A stretch of DNA of 64,000 nt from JAEUNJ01 sp052035955 (lineage in GTDB: Bacteria > Pseudomonadota > Gammaproteobacteria > Burkholderiales > Rhodocyclaceae). Where the stretch lies: contig JBPOHD010000063.1 of assembly GCA_052035955.1 (NCBI GenBank), positions 1-64,000 on the forward strand, in the 5' to 3' direction. Within the stretch, counting starts at the first letter, position 1, and every line of letters starts with the position of its first letter. The position numbers and the translations under genes were made by a program. Shown here piece by piece: positions 7,920 to 16,229 of this stretch. The notes beneath the pieces are model-generated. The model was given only the letters and a program-made list of their open reading frames with translations, searched no databases and was not told the origin of the DNA.

Positions 7920-8561
7920 TCAGGAGCCCTGCCGGCGGTGGAGCGCGCCGAGGATGCCCAGGCCGACGGCCAGCGTGGCCCAGGTTTCGGGTTCGGGAAC
8001 CACGTGCACCGCGATGGGGCCGGCAGACGCGGAATCGCCGTTGAAACCCGAACGTTCGCCGGCAAACTCGGTCGAGTAAGACCAGGGGCCGCAGATGAAC
8101 AGGAAACAGCTGCGCGCCGCGCGATCCACATGGGTTTCCTCGATCCAGCGAGCCGAGAACCCGCTATGGGCAGACACGGCGAAAACCCCGGGGGAAGGGA
8201 AACCCATCGAGAAAACCCCGCCGAGGGAACTGGTTGCCGATGCGCTGGCGGAAAAGCTGCCGCCGGCGGTCGAGGTCGCGGTCGCGACCACACCCGCGGA
8301 CCATTCGGAATGGTCGATCCGGGAACCCCGATACCAGGTCTGGTCGCCGAACGGAATCGGCCCGGGTTCCGGATCTCCCGCCAGATGCGCGGTCCATGGC
8401 GGGGAGACCGAAAAACTCGCCGCGAACGTGAAATCCACGTGGCCTCCCGGCAGGATCGTCGTCGGACCGACGGCCGACAGGGCCATCGTGCCCGCTTGCG
8501 AAGGCCCGGAAAACCACGCCACGAGCGCCACGATTGCGGCAAGGATGTTGCGAATTCGCAT
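7920..8561 (-). CDS. PEP-CTERM sorted exported protein (213 aa)
   Basis: Signal peptide MRIRNILAAIVALVAWFSGPSQA is followed by a Ser/Ala/Gly-rich, beta-prone domain and a C-terminal V-P-E-P, a hydrophobic helix (TLAVGLGILGAL) and a short basic end H-R-R. Four cysteines are visible, two close together in the second half (CFLFICG). It has its own promoter element at 8592-8626. It shares only the sorting tail with the other two PEP-CTERM proteins; the bodies look unrelated. Confidence 0.8.
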   Translation of the reverse strand: MRIRNILAAIVALVAWFSGPSQAGTMALSAVGPTTILPGGHVDFTFAASFSVSPPWTAHLAGDPEPGPIPFGDQTWYRGSRIDHSEWSAGVVATATSTAGGSFSASASATSSLGGVFSMGFPSPGVFAVSAHSGFSARWIEETHVDRAARSCFLFICGPWSYSTEFAGERSGFNGDSASAGPIAVHVVPEPETWATLAVGLGILGALHRRQGS

Positions 8562-8591
8562 GGCGGCCCCCTTGGGATTACTGTGGCCGGG

Positions 8592-8634
8592 AATCTACCC
8601 TGCCGGGTCGTCGAGGGCCATGACAATTGTCATC
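8592..8634 (-). promoter_or_regulatory. Candidate PEP-CTERM promoter with TTGTCATGG element
   Basis: On the minus strand TTGTCATGG lies at 8626-8618 and TAGATT at 8597-8592, 31 bp before the ATG at 8561, the same TAGATT placement as at 7685. Here the second half-site is inverted rather than direct: the element sits in the palindrome ATGACAATTGTCAT (8620-8633). Confidence 0.5.
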
Positions 8635-8731
8635 GGACGCGGCTGTCCGGATCGCTGCCATCGGCATCCACTGTTCGGGAACCGCCCGGATCGCCTATGC
8701 TTCGCCTCCACAACCGACCGCCGCCCTCGAA

Positions 8732-10243
8732 ATGGACCGTCCGAACCTGCCCTCCGATCTCCCCTCCGTTCCCCTGCCCGGCCTCGCCCCGGCGCCCGTC
8801 TGGGCGCATTTCGCGACCCTCTGTGCCATCCCCCGGCCCTCGAAGCACGAAACGGCACTGCGCGATCACCTTGCCGCGTGGGCCGACGCCCGCGGCATCG
8901 CCTGCCGCGCCGACACCGCCGGCAACCTGATCCTCACGAAACCGGCGACGCCGGGAATGGCGGACCGCCCGGGCGTGATCCTGCAGGGTCACCTGGACAT
9001 GGTCTGCCAGCAGAATGCCGGCACCGGCCACGACTTCCATCGGGACCCGATCCGCCCGACCCTCGTCGATGGCTGGCTGCTCGCCGAGGCCACCACCCTG
9101 GGAGCGGACAATGGCATCGGCGTCGCCCTGGCCCTGGCGGTGCTGGAGGCGCAAGACCTCGCCCACGGGCCCCTGGAAGTGCTGCTGACCGTGGACGAGG
9201 AGGCCGGCATGGGCGGCGCCCAGGGGCTGGCGGCGGGGGAGTTGCAGGGGCGGCTGATGGTCAACCTGGACACGGAGGACTGGGGCGAGTTCTACCTGGG
9301 CTGCGCCGGCGGCCTGGACGCGCTGCTGGACCATTCCATCGTGCAGGTGCCCTGGCCGGACGGCCACCTGCCCTTGCGCATCGCCCTCGGCGGCCTGCGC
9401 GGCGGCCACTCGGGCGTGGACATCCACCTGGAGCGCGGCAACGCCATCAAGCTGCTGGTCCGCGCCCTGCGCGAACTGGAGGACGCCCACGGCGTATCGG
9501 TGGCTGCCATGTCGGGCGGCACGGCGCGCAACGCCATCCCCCGCGAGGCGGAAGCGCTGGTGGCCGTGACCACCGAGTCGGCGGCGGCCGTGGCGGCGTC
9601 GCTGGCCGGCATCGAAGCCCGTTTCCGCCTGGAGTTGTCCGGCGCCGACGACGGCCTTCGCCTCGCCTGGGCGCCGGCGCGGCCCGCCCATGCCGTCTGC
9701 CTCCCAGCGGAGCAACGCCGCCTGCTGGCCGCGCTGCATGCCGCTCCGAACGGCGTGAAGCGCATGAGCACCCAAGTGCCCGGCGTCGTCGAAACCTCGG
9801 ACAACCTGGGCGTGCTGAAGCTCGCCGAAGGCCGCTGCCAGGCCACCTTCATGGTCCGCTCCCTGGTCGATTCGGGCAGCGAGGCGCTGGGCCGGGAGAT
9901 CGCCGACCTGTTTTCGCTGATCGGCGCCCGGGTCGAGCTGACCGGCGCCTATCCGGGCTGGACACCGAACCCCGCGTCGAAGCTGCTGGCCCTGGCCCAG
10001 GCCGTCCATGGCCGGGAATTCGGCGGCACGGCGGCGGTGAAGGTGATCCACGCAGGCCTGGAATGCGGCATCATCGGCGCCAAGCACCCGGGGCTGGACA
10101 TCCTCTCCTTCGGGCCGGACATTCGCGGCGCGCATGCGCCGGGCGAACGGGTCCGGGTGGAATCCGTGGCCCAGGCCTGGCGCCTGCTGACTGCGCTGCT
10201 GGCGGCGGTGCCACCGGCAGCGGAATGGAACCTCGACTCGTAG
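8732..10243 (+). CDS. pepD: Aminoacyl-histidine dipeptidase (M20 family)
   Basis: Cytosolic zinc dipeptidase of the PepD type, cleaving Xaa-His and related dipeptides. Metal and catalytic motifs are in the expected order: G-H-L-D-M near residue 90, G-A-D-N-G-I-G, D-E-E-A-G-M, N-L-D-T-E and the R-G-G-H-S-G histidine of the lid domain. The usual length is about 485; the ATG at 8732 gives 503. The frame is open further upstream, but this is the last ATG before the conserved region. No strong ribosome binding site is visible, so the start is only moderately certain. Stop at 10243 is followed by an interspersed repeat. Confidence 0.88.
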   Translation: MDRPNLPSDLPSVPLPGLAPAPVWAHFATLCAIPRPSKHETALRDHLAAWADARGIACRADTAGNLILTKPATPGMADRPGVILQGHLDMVCQQNAGTGHDFHRDPIRPTLVDGWLLAEATTLGADNGIGVALALAVLEAQDLAHGPLEVLLTVDEEAGMGGAQGLAAGELQGRLMVNLDTEDWGEFYLGCAGGLDALLDHSIVQVPWPDGHLPLRIALGGLRGGHSGVDIHLERGNAIKLLVRALRELEDAHGVSVAAMSGGTARNAIPREAEALVAVTTESAAAVAASLAGIEARFRLELSGADDGLRLAWAPARPAHAVCLPAEQRRLLAALHAAPNGVKRMSTQVPGVVETSDNLGVLKLAEGRCQATFMVRSLVDSGSEALGREIADLFSLIGARVELTGAYPGWTPNPASKLLALAQAVHGREFGGTAAVKVIHAGLECGIIGAKHPGLDILSFGPDIRGAHAPGERVRVESVAQAWRLLTALLAAVPPAAEWNLDS

Positions 10244-10256
10244 AAACCCGCAAAGC

Positions 10257-10341
10257 CCACCGCCGAGGCGCAAAGGCGCAGAGGGCACGCAAAGGAGACC
10301 CGATTCCGGTAGTCCTGCCCCGCCCCACCGCTCCGCGGTGG
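10257..10341. repeat. Interspersed inverted-repeat element, copy 1 (GCAGAGG type)
   Basis: The 85-bp stretch between pepD and the carbonic anhydrase gene starts CCACCGCCGAGGCG and ends with the imperfect inverse CGCTCCGCGGTGG. Its interior contains the purine-rich GCGCAAAGGCGCAGAGG run. It belongs to a type of short intergenic repeat (A/G-rich GCAGAGG arms, often mistranslated as SPQRTQR-like peptides) seen in many bacterial genomes; origin unknown. Confidence 0.6.
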
Positions 10342-10371
10342 ATTTCCCGATCCTCCCCATCCGACACTCCC

Positions 10372-10899
10372 ATGCCCCTCTACAGCCTCGACGACAAGAC
10401 CCCGAACATCGACCCCAGCGCCTGGGTGGCGGAGAACGCCACGGTCATCGGCGACGTGACCCTCGGCCCCGAGGCCAGCGTCTGGTGGAACGCCGTGATC
10501 CGGGGCGACAACGACCGCAGCGGCATCCGCATCGGCGCCCGCAGCAACATCCAGGATGCGTGCGTCCTGCACTCGGACGAGGACGTGCCGCTGACCGTAG
10601 GCGCCGATGTGACCGTCGGCCACATGGTGATGCTGCACGGCTGCACCGTCGGCGACGGCTGCCTGATCGGCATCGGCTCCACCATCCTCAACAAGGCGGT
10701 GATCGGCGCCGGTTCGATTGTCGGCGCCAATACCCTCATCCCGGAGGGAAAGGTCTTCCCGGAGCGGGTGCTGATCGTCGGCTCGCCGGGCCGGGTGGTG
10801 CGGGAACTCTCGCCGGAGGAATCGGCGCGGCTGCTGAAAGCCGCCGCCGGCTACGTGGAAAACGCGCGACGCTTCGCCGGCGGCCTGCGGAAAATCTGA
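10372..10899 (+). CDS. Gamma-class carbonic anhydrase family protein
   Basis: A 175-residue left-handed beta-helix protein of the YrdA/PaaY/CaiE family. Hexapeptide repeats are evident: V-I-G-D-V-T-L-G-P, V-W-W-N-A-V-I-R-G-D, I-G-A-R-S-N-I-Q-D and V-T-V-G-H. The zinc-binding histidines are present in C-V-L-H, V-G-H and L-H-G-C. Enzymes of this family are either carbonic anhydrases or acyl-CoA/carnitine-linked helper proteins; sequence alone does not decide. The start ATG 10372 gives the typical MPLYSLDDKTP N terminus; the frame remains open far upstream through pepD in another frame, which is an artefact of GC content. Flanked on both sides by related inverted-repeat elements. Confidence 0.87.
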   Translation: MPLYSLDDKTPNIDPSAWVAENATVIGDVTLGPEASVWWNAVIRGDNDRSGIRIGARSNIQDACVLHSDEDVPLTVGADVTVGHMVMLHGCTVGDGCLIGIGSTILNKAVIGAGSIVGANTLIPEGKVFPERVLIVGSPGRVVRELSPEESARLLKAAAGYVENARRFAGGLRKI

Positions 10900-10905
10900 A
10901 AGGCA

Positions 10906-11017
10906 TCTCACCGCAGAGGACGCAGAGGACACGGAGAACGGCGGAAACAGGAGCAGCCAGATGCAATTCCGGGCCGCCCTTGCGTGTCATCCTCTGGGCC
11001 CACTGCATCCTCCGTGG
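10906..11017. repeat. Interspersed inverted-repeat element, copy 2 (GCAGAGG type)
   Basis: 112 bp between the carbonic anhydrase stop and the CoA-transferase stop. It begins TCACCGCAGAGGACGCAG and ends with the imperfect inverse of TCACCACGGAGGATGCAG, so it can fold into one long hairpin that may also serve as the shared transcription end of the two convergent genes. Related to the element at 10257. Confidence 0.65.
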
Positions 11018-11027
11018 TGAATGCTTT

Positions 11028-12254
11028 TCAGCCTGCCAGGCTCCCGATCACCCCGGCCGCTTCCAGGGCTGCCAGTTCCCCCTCCCCCATCCCCAGTAGG
11101 CCGCCCAGGACCTCCCGCGTGTGCTGGCCCAGCAACGGCGGCGCGTCGTCGTAGCGCACGGGGGTGGCCGAGAAGCGCACCGGGTTCGCCACCACCGGCG
11201 CCGTGACGCCGGCCGGATGCGGAATCTCCACCCGGTCGCCTCGGGCCTGGACCTGCGGATGGCCGAATACCCGGTCCACGGTGTTGATGGGCCCGCAGGG
11301 GACACCGGCCGCTTCCAAGGCAGCGATCCAGTCATCCAGGTCCCTGGCCTTCAGAACAGGCTCCAGCAGCGCCACCAGTGCGGCCCGGTTCCGCACCCGG
11401 GCCGGATTCGTCGCATAGCGCGAGTCCTCGGCCAGGGCCGGGCAGCCCGCCACCTCGCAGAACTTGCGGAATTGGCCGTCGTTGCCGACGGCCAGGATCA
11501 GGTGGCCGTCACGGCACGGGAAGACCTGATAGGGCACGATATTGGCATGGGCATTGCCGAAACGACCCGAGGCGCATCCCGAGACGAGGTAGTTTGAGGC
11601 GACGTTGGCCAGCATGGCCACCTGGCTGTCCAGCAGCGAGACATCGATCGACTGCCCCTCCCCTGTCCGATCCCGGTGGACCAGGGCCGCCTGGATCGCG
11701 TTCGCCGCGTACATGCCCGTGAACAGGTCCGCCACCGCCACGCCGACCTTCTGGGGCTCGCCGTCCGGGTCCCCCGTGATGCCCATCAGGCCGCCCATGC
11801 CTTGTATGATGAAATCATATCCCGCCCGGTCGGCGAACGGCCCGTCCTGGCCAAAACCCGTGATCGAGCAATAGACGAGGCGCGGGTTGTCTCTCCGCAG
11901 CGTGTCCGCGTCCAGACCGTAGCGCGCCAGGGCCCCGACCTTGAAGTTCTCGATCACCACGTCGCAGCGGGCCGCCAGGGCCCGGGCGATGCGCTGGCCT
12001 TCGGGCCTTGCGATGTCCAGGGCCACGGACTTCTTGGCCCGGTTGGCACAGAGGTAGTAGGCGGACTCGCCAGTATCCCGCGCATCGGAATCCTTGAGCC
12101 AGGGCGGGCCCCAGGCGCGGGTATCGTCCCCCGCGCCTGGCCGCTCGACCTTGATCACGTCGGCACCGAAATCGGCCAGCAGTTGCGTGCACCAGGGACC
12201 GGCGAGGACCCGCGAAAGGTCAAGGATGCGGATATGGGACAAAGCGCCGGCCAT
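11028..12254 (-). CDS. CaiB/BaiF (family III) CoA-transferase
   Basis: 408-residue family III CoA-transferase, moving CoA between carboxylic acids through an aspartyl-CoA thioester. The N-terminal V-L-A-G-P and L-L-A-D-F-G-A-D-V-I-K-V-E blocks, ENFK and the G-Y-D-F-I-I-Q-G-M-G-G motif are present. The catalytic Asp is about residue 176 (AVADLFTG). The pattern resembles succinyl-CoA-dependent glutarate or citramalate transferases, but the substrate cannot be read from sequence. It appears monocistronic, ending against an interspersed repeat. Confidence 0.88.
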   Translation of the reverse strand: MAGALSHIRILDLSRVLAGPWCTQLLADFGADVIKVERPGAGDDTRAWGPPWLKDSDARDTGESAYYLCANRAKKSVALDIARPEGQRIARALAARCDVVIENFKVGALARYGLDADTLRRDNPRLVYCSITGFGQDGPFADRAGYDFIIQGMGGLMGITGDPDGEPQKVGVAVADLFTGMYAANAIQAALVHRDRTGEGQSIDVSLLDSQVAMLANVASNYLVSGCASGRFGNAHANIVPYQVFPCRDGHLILAVGNDGQFRKFCEVAGCPALAEDSRYATNPARVRNRAALVALLEPVLKARDLDDWIAALEAAGVPCGPINTVDRVFGHPQVQARGDRVEIPHPAGVTAPVVANPVRFSATPVRYDDAPPLLGQHTREVLGGLLGMGEGELAALEAAGVIGSLAG

Positions 12255-12371
12255 TGCGGGATCCTCGTCGAAAAGCCGCGATTGTAGCCGGCCGGGGCGC
12301 CCCGACCGGAGGGACGCCGACCGTCGAATCGGGGATGCATTCGGGCGCGGGCCCGGAACGGAATTGCGATG

Positions 12372-12402
12372 AAAAAAGCCGCTGTCCTTGCGGGTCAGCG
12401 GC
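12372..12402 (-). terminator. Intrinsic terminator of the tRNA-Ala-tRNA-Glu unit
   Basis: GCCGCTG (12384-12378 complement) pairs with CAGCGGC across an 11-base loop, followed on the minus strand by six T residues (12377-12372). It lies 13 bp after the encoded CCA end of tRNA-Glu. Confidence 0.8.
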
Positions 12403-12414
12403 TTCGTTCGTTCT

Positions 12415-12490
12415 TGGCGTCCCCACGGGGATTCGAACCCCGGTTCATACCGTGAAAGGGTATTGTCCTAGGCCTCTAGACGATAGGGAC
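12415..12490 (-). tRNA. tRNA-Glu (UUC)
   Basis: A 76-nt cloverleaf including an encoded CCA. The acceptor strand GTCCCTA pairs with TGGGGAC, and the anticodon loop CTTTCAC carries TTC. The T arm contains GGTTCGAATCC. It lies 7 bp downstream of tRNA-Ala on the same strand. Confidence 0.96.
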
Positions 12491-12497
12491 TTCGTCG

Positions 12498-12573
<76 letters not shown>

Positions 12574-12587
12574 ACAAGAGAGCGCGC

Positions 12588-12616
12588 ATTATAGGGAGGC
12601 CGCGGATGCAAGTAAA
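12588..12616 (-). promoter_or_regulatory. Sigma-70 promoter of the tRNA-Ala-tRNA-Glu unit
   Basis: -35 TTTACT (12616-12611), 17-bp spacer, -10 TATAAT (12593-12588), then the GC-rich discriminator GCGCGC typical of stringently controlled stable RNA promoters. Confidence 0.75.
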
Positions 12617-12633
12617 CACCCACGCGAAAAAAA

Positions 12634-14034
12634 TCAGAGCAGCTTGCCGGGGTTCATGAGTCCCCGCGGATCGAGGGCCGATTTGATCGTGCGCATCATC
12701 TCGATCTCCAACGGACTCTTGTACCGGAGGATCTCGGCCCGCTTCAACTGGCCCAGGCCGTGCTCCGCCGAAATCGTGCCGCCCATCTCGTGGACCAGGT
12801 CGTGCACCACACGATTCACTTCCTCGGTGCGGGAAACGAGCATCCCGTCGTCCCGATCGCTCGGGCGGGACTGGTTGTAATGCAGGTTTCCGTCGCCGAT
12901 ATGCCCGAAGCAGACGATGCGCACGCCGGGAATCAGCTCCGCCAACCGCGCATCGGCCTTCTCGATGAACTCCGGAATACGCGAAACAGGTACTGCAATA
13001 TCATGTTTTATCGAGAGCCCTTCCCGCTTCTGGGCCTCCGAGACGCTTTCGCGCAGCCTCCACAGGGCCGCCGCCTGGGCCTCGCTGCGGGCAATCACTG
13101 CATCGAGTACCTCGCCGGCCGACGCGGACTGCTCGAGAACGGCCGCCAGGGTATCGGGCAGAGGCGTCGCCAGAGTGTCGGTGAGTTCGACCAGGACCTG
13201 CCAGGACTGGGTTCCGGGCAACGGGTCGCGGCAGCCGGGAATGTGGTCCAGGACGATATCGAGCGCAGCGCGCCCGACGAGTTCGAAGGCCGACACCCGG
13301 TCGCCTGCCTCCCCTCTGATGCGGCCGAGCAGCGACACGGCCGCCCGCGGACTGGGTACGGTCACCCACGCGGTGGCCGTCACCCGAGGCCGCGGAAAGA
13401 GCTTCAACACGGCGGCGGTGACGATTCCCAGGGTGCCTTCGGCGCCGATGAACAGGTGCTTCAGGTCGTAGCCTGTATTGTCCTTGCGCAATCCCCGCAA
13501 GCCGTTCCAAAGACGACCGTCTGGCAGCACGACCTCGACGCCGAGGATGAGATCACGCATGTTTCCGTAGCGGAGGACCTGGACGCCGCCGGCGTTGGTG
13601 GACAGGTTCCCGCCGATGGTGGCGGTACCTTGCGCGGCGAGCGCCAGCGGAAACAGTCGATCGGCCGCGGCAGCCGCTTCCTGGACCGACTGCAGGGGAC
13701 ACCCGGCCTCCACGGTCAGGGTGTTGTTGTCCCTGTCGATCTCCCGAATCCGATTCATGCGGCGCAAGTCGATAACGATCTCCCCGCCCATGGGCGTCGC
13801 GCCACCGCAGAGCCCGGTATTGCCGCCCTGGGGGACTATCGGGACTTCGGCAGCGGCGCAATGGGCGACGACCTCGGCGACTTGTGCCGCATCGGCCGGC
13901 CGAACGACCGCCAGAGGCTCGCCACGATACCTTCCCCGCCAATCCTCGGCATGGGGCGCCACGTCCGACGGCTCCGTCAGGACATGGGATGACCCCAGGC
14001 AGGCAACGAGTCTTCCCAGCAGTCCCGTATGCAC
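12634..14034 (-). CDS. FAD-linked 2-hydroxyacid dehydrogenase (GlcD/D2HGDH family)
   Basis: 466-residue flavoprotein of the vanillyl-alcohol-oxidase fold. The FAD-binding P-loop is P-Q-G-G-N-T-G-L-C-G-G at about residue 70, followed by the T-I-G-G-N-L-S-T-N-A-G-G block near 140. The C-terminal half has H-I-G-D-G-N-L-H and S-A-E-H-G-L-G, metal-binding histidines of D-lactate/D-2-hydroxyglutarate dehydrogenases. The product is probably a D-2-hydroxyacid dehydrogenase passing electrons to the electron-transfer flavoprotein or quinone; substrate not determined. It starts with GTG at 14034, two bases after the patatin stop, so it is the last gene of the phaR-rimO-patatin run. Confidence 0.85.
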   Translation of the reverse strand: MHTGLLGRLVACLGSSHVLTEPSDVAPHAEDWRGRYRGEPLAVVRPADAAQVAEVVAHCAAAEVPIVPQGGNTGLCGGATPMGGEIVIDLRRMNRIREIDRDNNTLTVEAGCPLQSVQEAAAAADRLFPLALAAQGTATIGGNLSTNAGGVQVLRYGNMRDLILGVEVVLPDGRLWNGLRGLRKDNTGYDLKHLFIGAEGTLGIVTAAVLKLFPRPRVTATAWVTVPSPRAAVSLLGRIRGEAGDRVSAFELVGRAALDIVLDHIPGCRDPLPGTQSWQVLVELTDTLATPLPDTLAAVLEQSASAGEVLDAVIARSEAQAAALWRLRESVSEAQKREGLSIKHDIAVPVSRIPEFIEKADARLAELIPGVRIVCFGHIGDGNLHYNQSRPSDRDDGMLVSRTEEVNRVVHDLVHEMGGTISAEHGLGQLKRAEILRYKSPLEIEMMRTIKSALDPRGLMNPGKLL

Positions 14035-14036
14035 GA

Positions 14037-14891
14037 TCAGTTACCTTCCAGCACATGCCTGATCGCCGGCCACAGGCGATCGACCGCCGCCCGGCCTTCG
14101 GCGATCGCCTCCACCCCGCGATGGTAGTCCATGAGTCCCAGGTGGGCGAGACGGGGTGCCACCGCGACGTCCGGCGGTTCCCCCGCCATGCGGCTGCGCG
14201 CGATGCGTACCTGCATGATGTGCACGCTGGCCGAAAGCGTATCCACCAGCGACGGCAGGCGGGCATCGGCGGCGCGGGGACCCATGCGGCGCCACCATGA
14301 CGACGGCGCCGGTTCATCCGAGGGCCCGGCGTGCAGACGGCCTATCCGGTCGGAACCCAGGTCCACCGCAATCACGATGTCCGCCCCCAGGGCTCGACAA
14401 AGGGAGACGGGCACCGGGTTGACCAGGCCGCCGTCGACGAGCAACCGACCGTCGGCGAGTACCGGCTTGAAGAGACCGGGAAGGGCGATGGAGGCCCGGA
14501 CTGCCGCGGCAACGCTGCCGGAACGCAACCAGACCTCGCGTCCGTTCTCGAGATCGGTCGCCACGCAGGCGAATGGCCTGGAAAGGGCCGAGAACTCCTT
14601 GTCGACGAAATGCCGTTCGAAGAAGGCGACCAGCTTGTCGCCTTTGATGAGACCGCCGACCAGGCTGACGTCGAGGAGCCCCAGGACATCCTGCCATGTG
14701 AGGGTGGTCACCCAGCGCTCGAGTTTCTCGAGGTCCCCATCGGCATAGGCCGCTCCGACGAGGGCGCCGACGGAACAACCGCAGACGACGTCAGGCTCCA
14801 CGCCACGTTCGGCAAGGGCCCGCAGGACCCCGATATGGGCCCAACCGCGGGCCGACCCGGAGCCCAACGCCAGGCCGATCAGGGGTTTCAC
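14037..14891 (-). CDS. Patatin-like phospholipase, RssA type
   Basis: 284-residue patatin hydrolase with Ser-Asp dyad: the oxyanion G-S-G-S-A-R-G segment at residues 10-16, nucleophile in G-C-S-V-G (about 40), and the D-G-G-L motif near 165. No signal peptide, so cytoplasmic or inner-membrane associated. Starts with GTG at 14891, overlapping the rimO stop (GTGA), which fits the family N terminus KPLIGLALGSGSARG; the longer ATG start at 14936 would invade rimO. Substrate unknown. Confidence 0.85.
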   Translation of the reverse strand: MKPLIGLALGSGSARGWAHIGVLRALAERGVEPDVVCGCSVGALVGAAYADGDLEKLERWVTTLTWQDVLGLLDVSLVGGLIKGDKLVAFFERHFVDKEFSALSRPFACVATDLENGREVWLRSGSVAAAVRASIALPGLFKPVLADGRLLVDGGLVNPVPVSLCRALGADIVIAVDLGSDRIGRLHAGPSDEPAPSSWWRRMGPRAADARLPSLVDTLSASVHIMQVRIARSRMAGEPPDVAVAPRLAHLGLMDYHRGVEAIAEGRAAVDRLWPAIRHVLEGN

Positions 14892-16222
14892 GCCGCAGCC
14901 TGTTCGAGAACCGCGTAAAGGTCGTGGACGTCGCAATCCGTGATCGAGACCTCGACGAGATCGCCCACGGACAGATCCTGGCCGTCGGTGACGTACACCA
15001 GGCCGTCGATCTCGGGAGCATCACCCTGGGTGCGGGCGATGGCACCTTCGTCATCCACCTCGTCGACGAGGACCGGCAGGCGGCGACCGATCTTCGCTTC
15101 GAGCCGGCGGGTGCTGATGTCCTCCTGGTGGGTCATGAGGCGGGCGCGTCTTTCCTCGCGCACTTCTTCCGGCAGTTGCCCGGGGAGTGCGTTGGCCGCC
15201 GCACCCTCCACCGGCGAATAGGCGAAACAGCCCACCCTATCCAGGTCGGCGGCATCCAGAAAGGCGAGAAGCTCCTCGAACTCGGCCTCGGTCTCTCCCG
15301 GAAATCCGGCGATGAAGGTCGAACGGATGGTCAGGTCAGGTACCGCTTCCCGCCAGGCGCGTATTCGATCGAGGACCTTCTCTGCCGCGGCCGGACGCTT
15401 CATGGCCCTCAGGATGCGGGGCGACGCATGCTGAAAGGGAACATCGAGATAGGGAAGCACGACTCCGTCGGCCATCAGGGGGATCAACTCGTCCACGCTC
15501 GGATAAGGGTAGACGTAGTGCAGGCGTACCCAGGCCCCAAGGCCGCCCATGGCGCGGCAAAGTTCGGTCAGACGGGTCTTCACGGGCCGGCCACCCCAGA
15601 ACCCGGTCCGGTAACGCACGTCGACACCGTAGGCACTGGTGTCCTGAGAAATGACCAGCAACTCCCGGACACCCGCCTCGACCAGCGCCTCGGCCTCGCG
15701 CAACACATCGCCCACCGGCCGACTGACCAGATCGCCGCGCAGGGAGGGAATGATGCAGAAGGTGCACCGGTGGTTGCAACCCTCCGATATCTTCAACCAG
15801 GCATAGTGGCCCGGCGTAAGGCGGATGCCCTGGGGCGGAATCAGGTCGATATGGGGATCGTGGAGCGGCGGCAGATGATCGTGAACCGCCGCCATCACTT
15901 CCGCCGCGGCGTGCGGACCGGTCACCGCAAGCACCTTCGGATGGGCTTGCCGGACGACGTCGCCCTTGGCCCCCAGGCAGCCGGTGACGATGACGCGCCC
16001 GTTTTCGGCCAAGGCCTCGCCGATGGCGTCGAGGGATTCCGCCACTGCTGCATCTATGAAGCCACAGGTATTGACGACCACCAGGTCCGAGCCCCGGTAA
16101 TCGGACCCGATCGCATAGCCCTCGGCGCGCAGGCGGGTCAGTATCTGTTCGGAGTCTGAGGTGGCCTTGGGGCAGCCGAGGGAAACGAACCCGACGGTCG
16201 GTGGCTTCTTCTTCCGCCCCAT
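14888..16222 (-). CDS. rimO: Ribosomal protein uS12 methylthiotransferase RimO
   Basis: Radical SAM methylthiotransferase modifying Asp88 of ribosomal protein S12, 444 residues. The N-terminal MTTase domain has cysteines in S-L-G-C-P-K, V-N-T-C-G-F and V-T-G-C-L-G for the auxiliary cluster. The radical SAM motif C-x3-C-x2-C is C-N-H-R-C-T-F-C at about residue 149. A C-terminal TRAM domain follows. It lies 7 bp downstream of phaR and overlaps the patatin gene. Confidence 0.95.
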   Translation of the reverse strand: MGRKKKPPTVGFVSLGCPKATSDSEQILTRLRAEGYAIGSDYRGSDLVVVNTCGFIDAAVAESLDAIGEALAENGRVIVTGCLGAKGDVVRQAHPKVLAVTGPHAAAEVMAAVHDHLPPLHDPHIDLIPPQGIRLTPGHYAWLKISEGCNHRCTFCIIPSLRGDLVSRPVGDVLREAEALVEAGVRELLVISQDTSAYGVDVRYRTGFWGGRPVKTRLTELCRAMGGLGAWVRLHYVYPYPSVDELIPLMADGVVLPYLDVPFQHASPRILRAMKRPAAAEKVLDRIRAWREAVPDLTIRSTFIAGFPGETEAEFEELLAFLDAADLDRVGCFAYSPVEGAAANALPGQLPEEVREERRARLMTHQEDISTRRLEAKIGRRLPVLVDEVDDEGAIARTQGDAPEIDGLVYVTDGQDLSVGDLVEVSITDCDVHDLYAVLEQAAA

Positions 16223-16229
16223 GCCTTCC

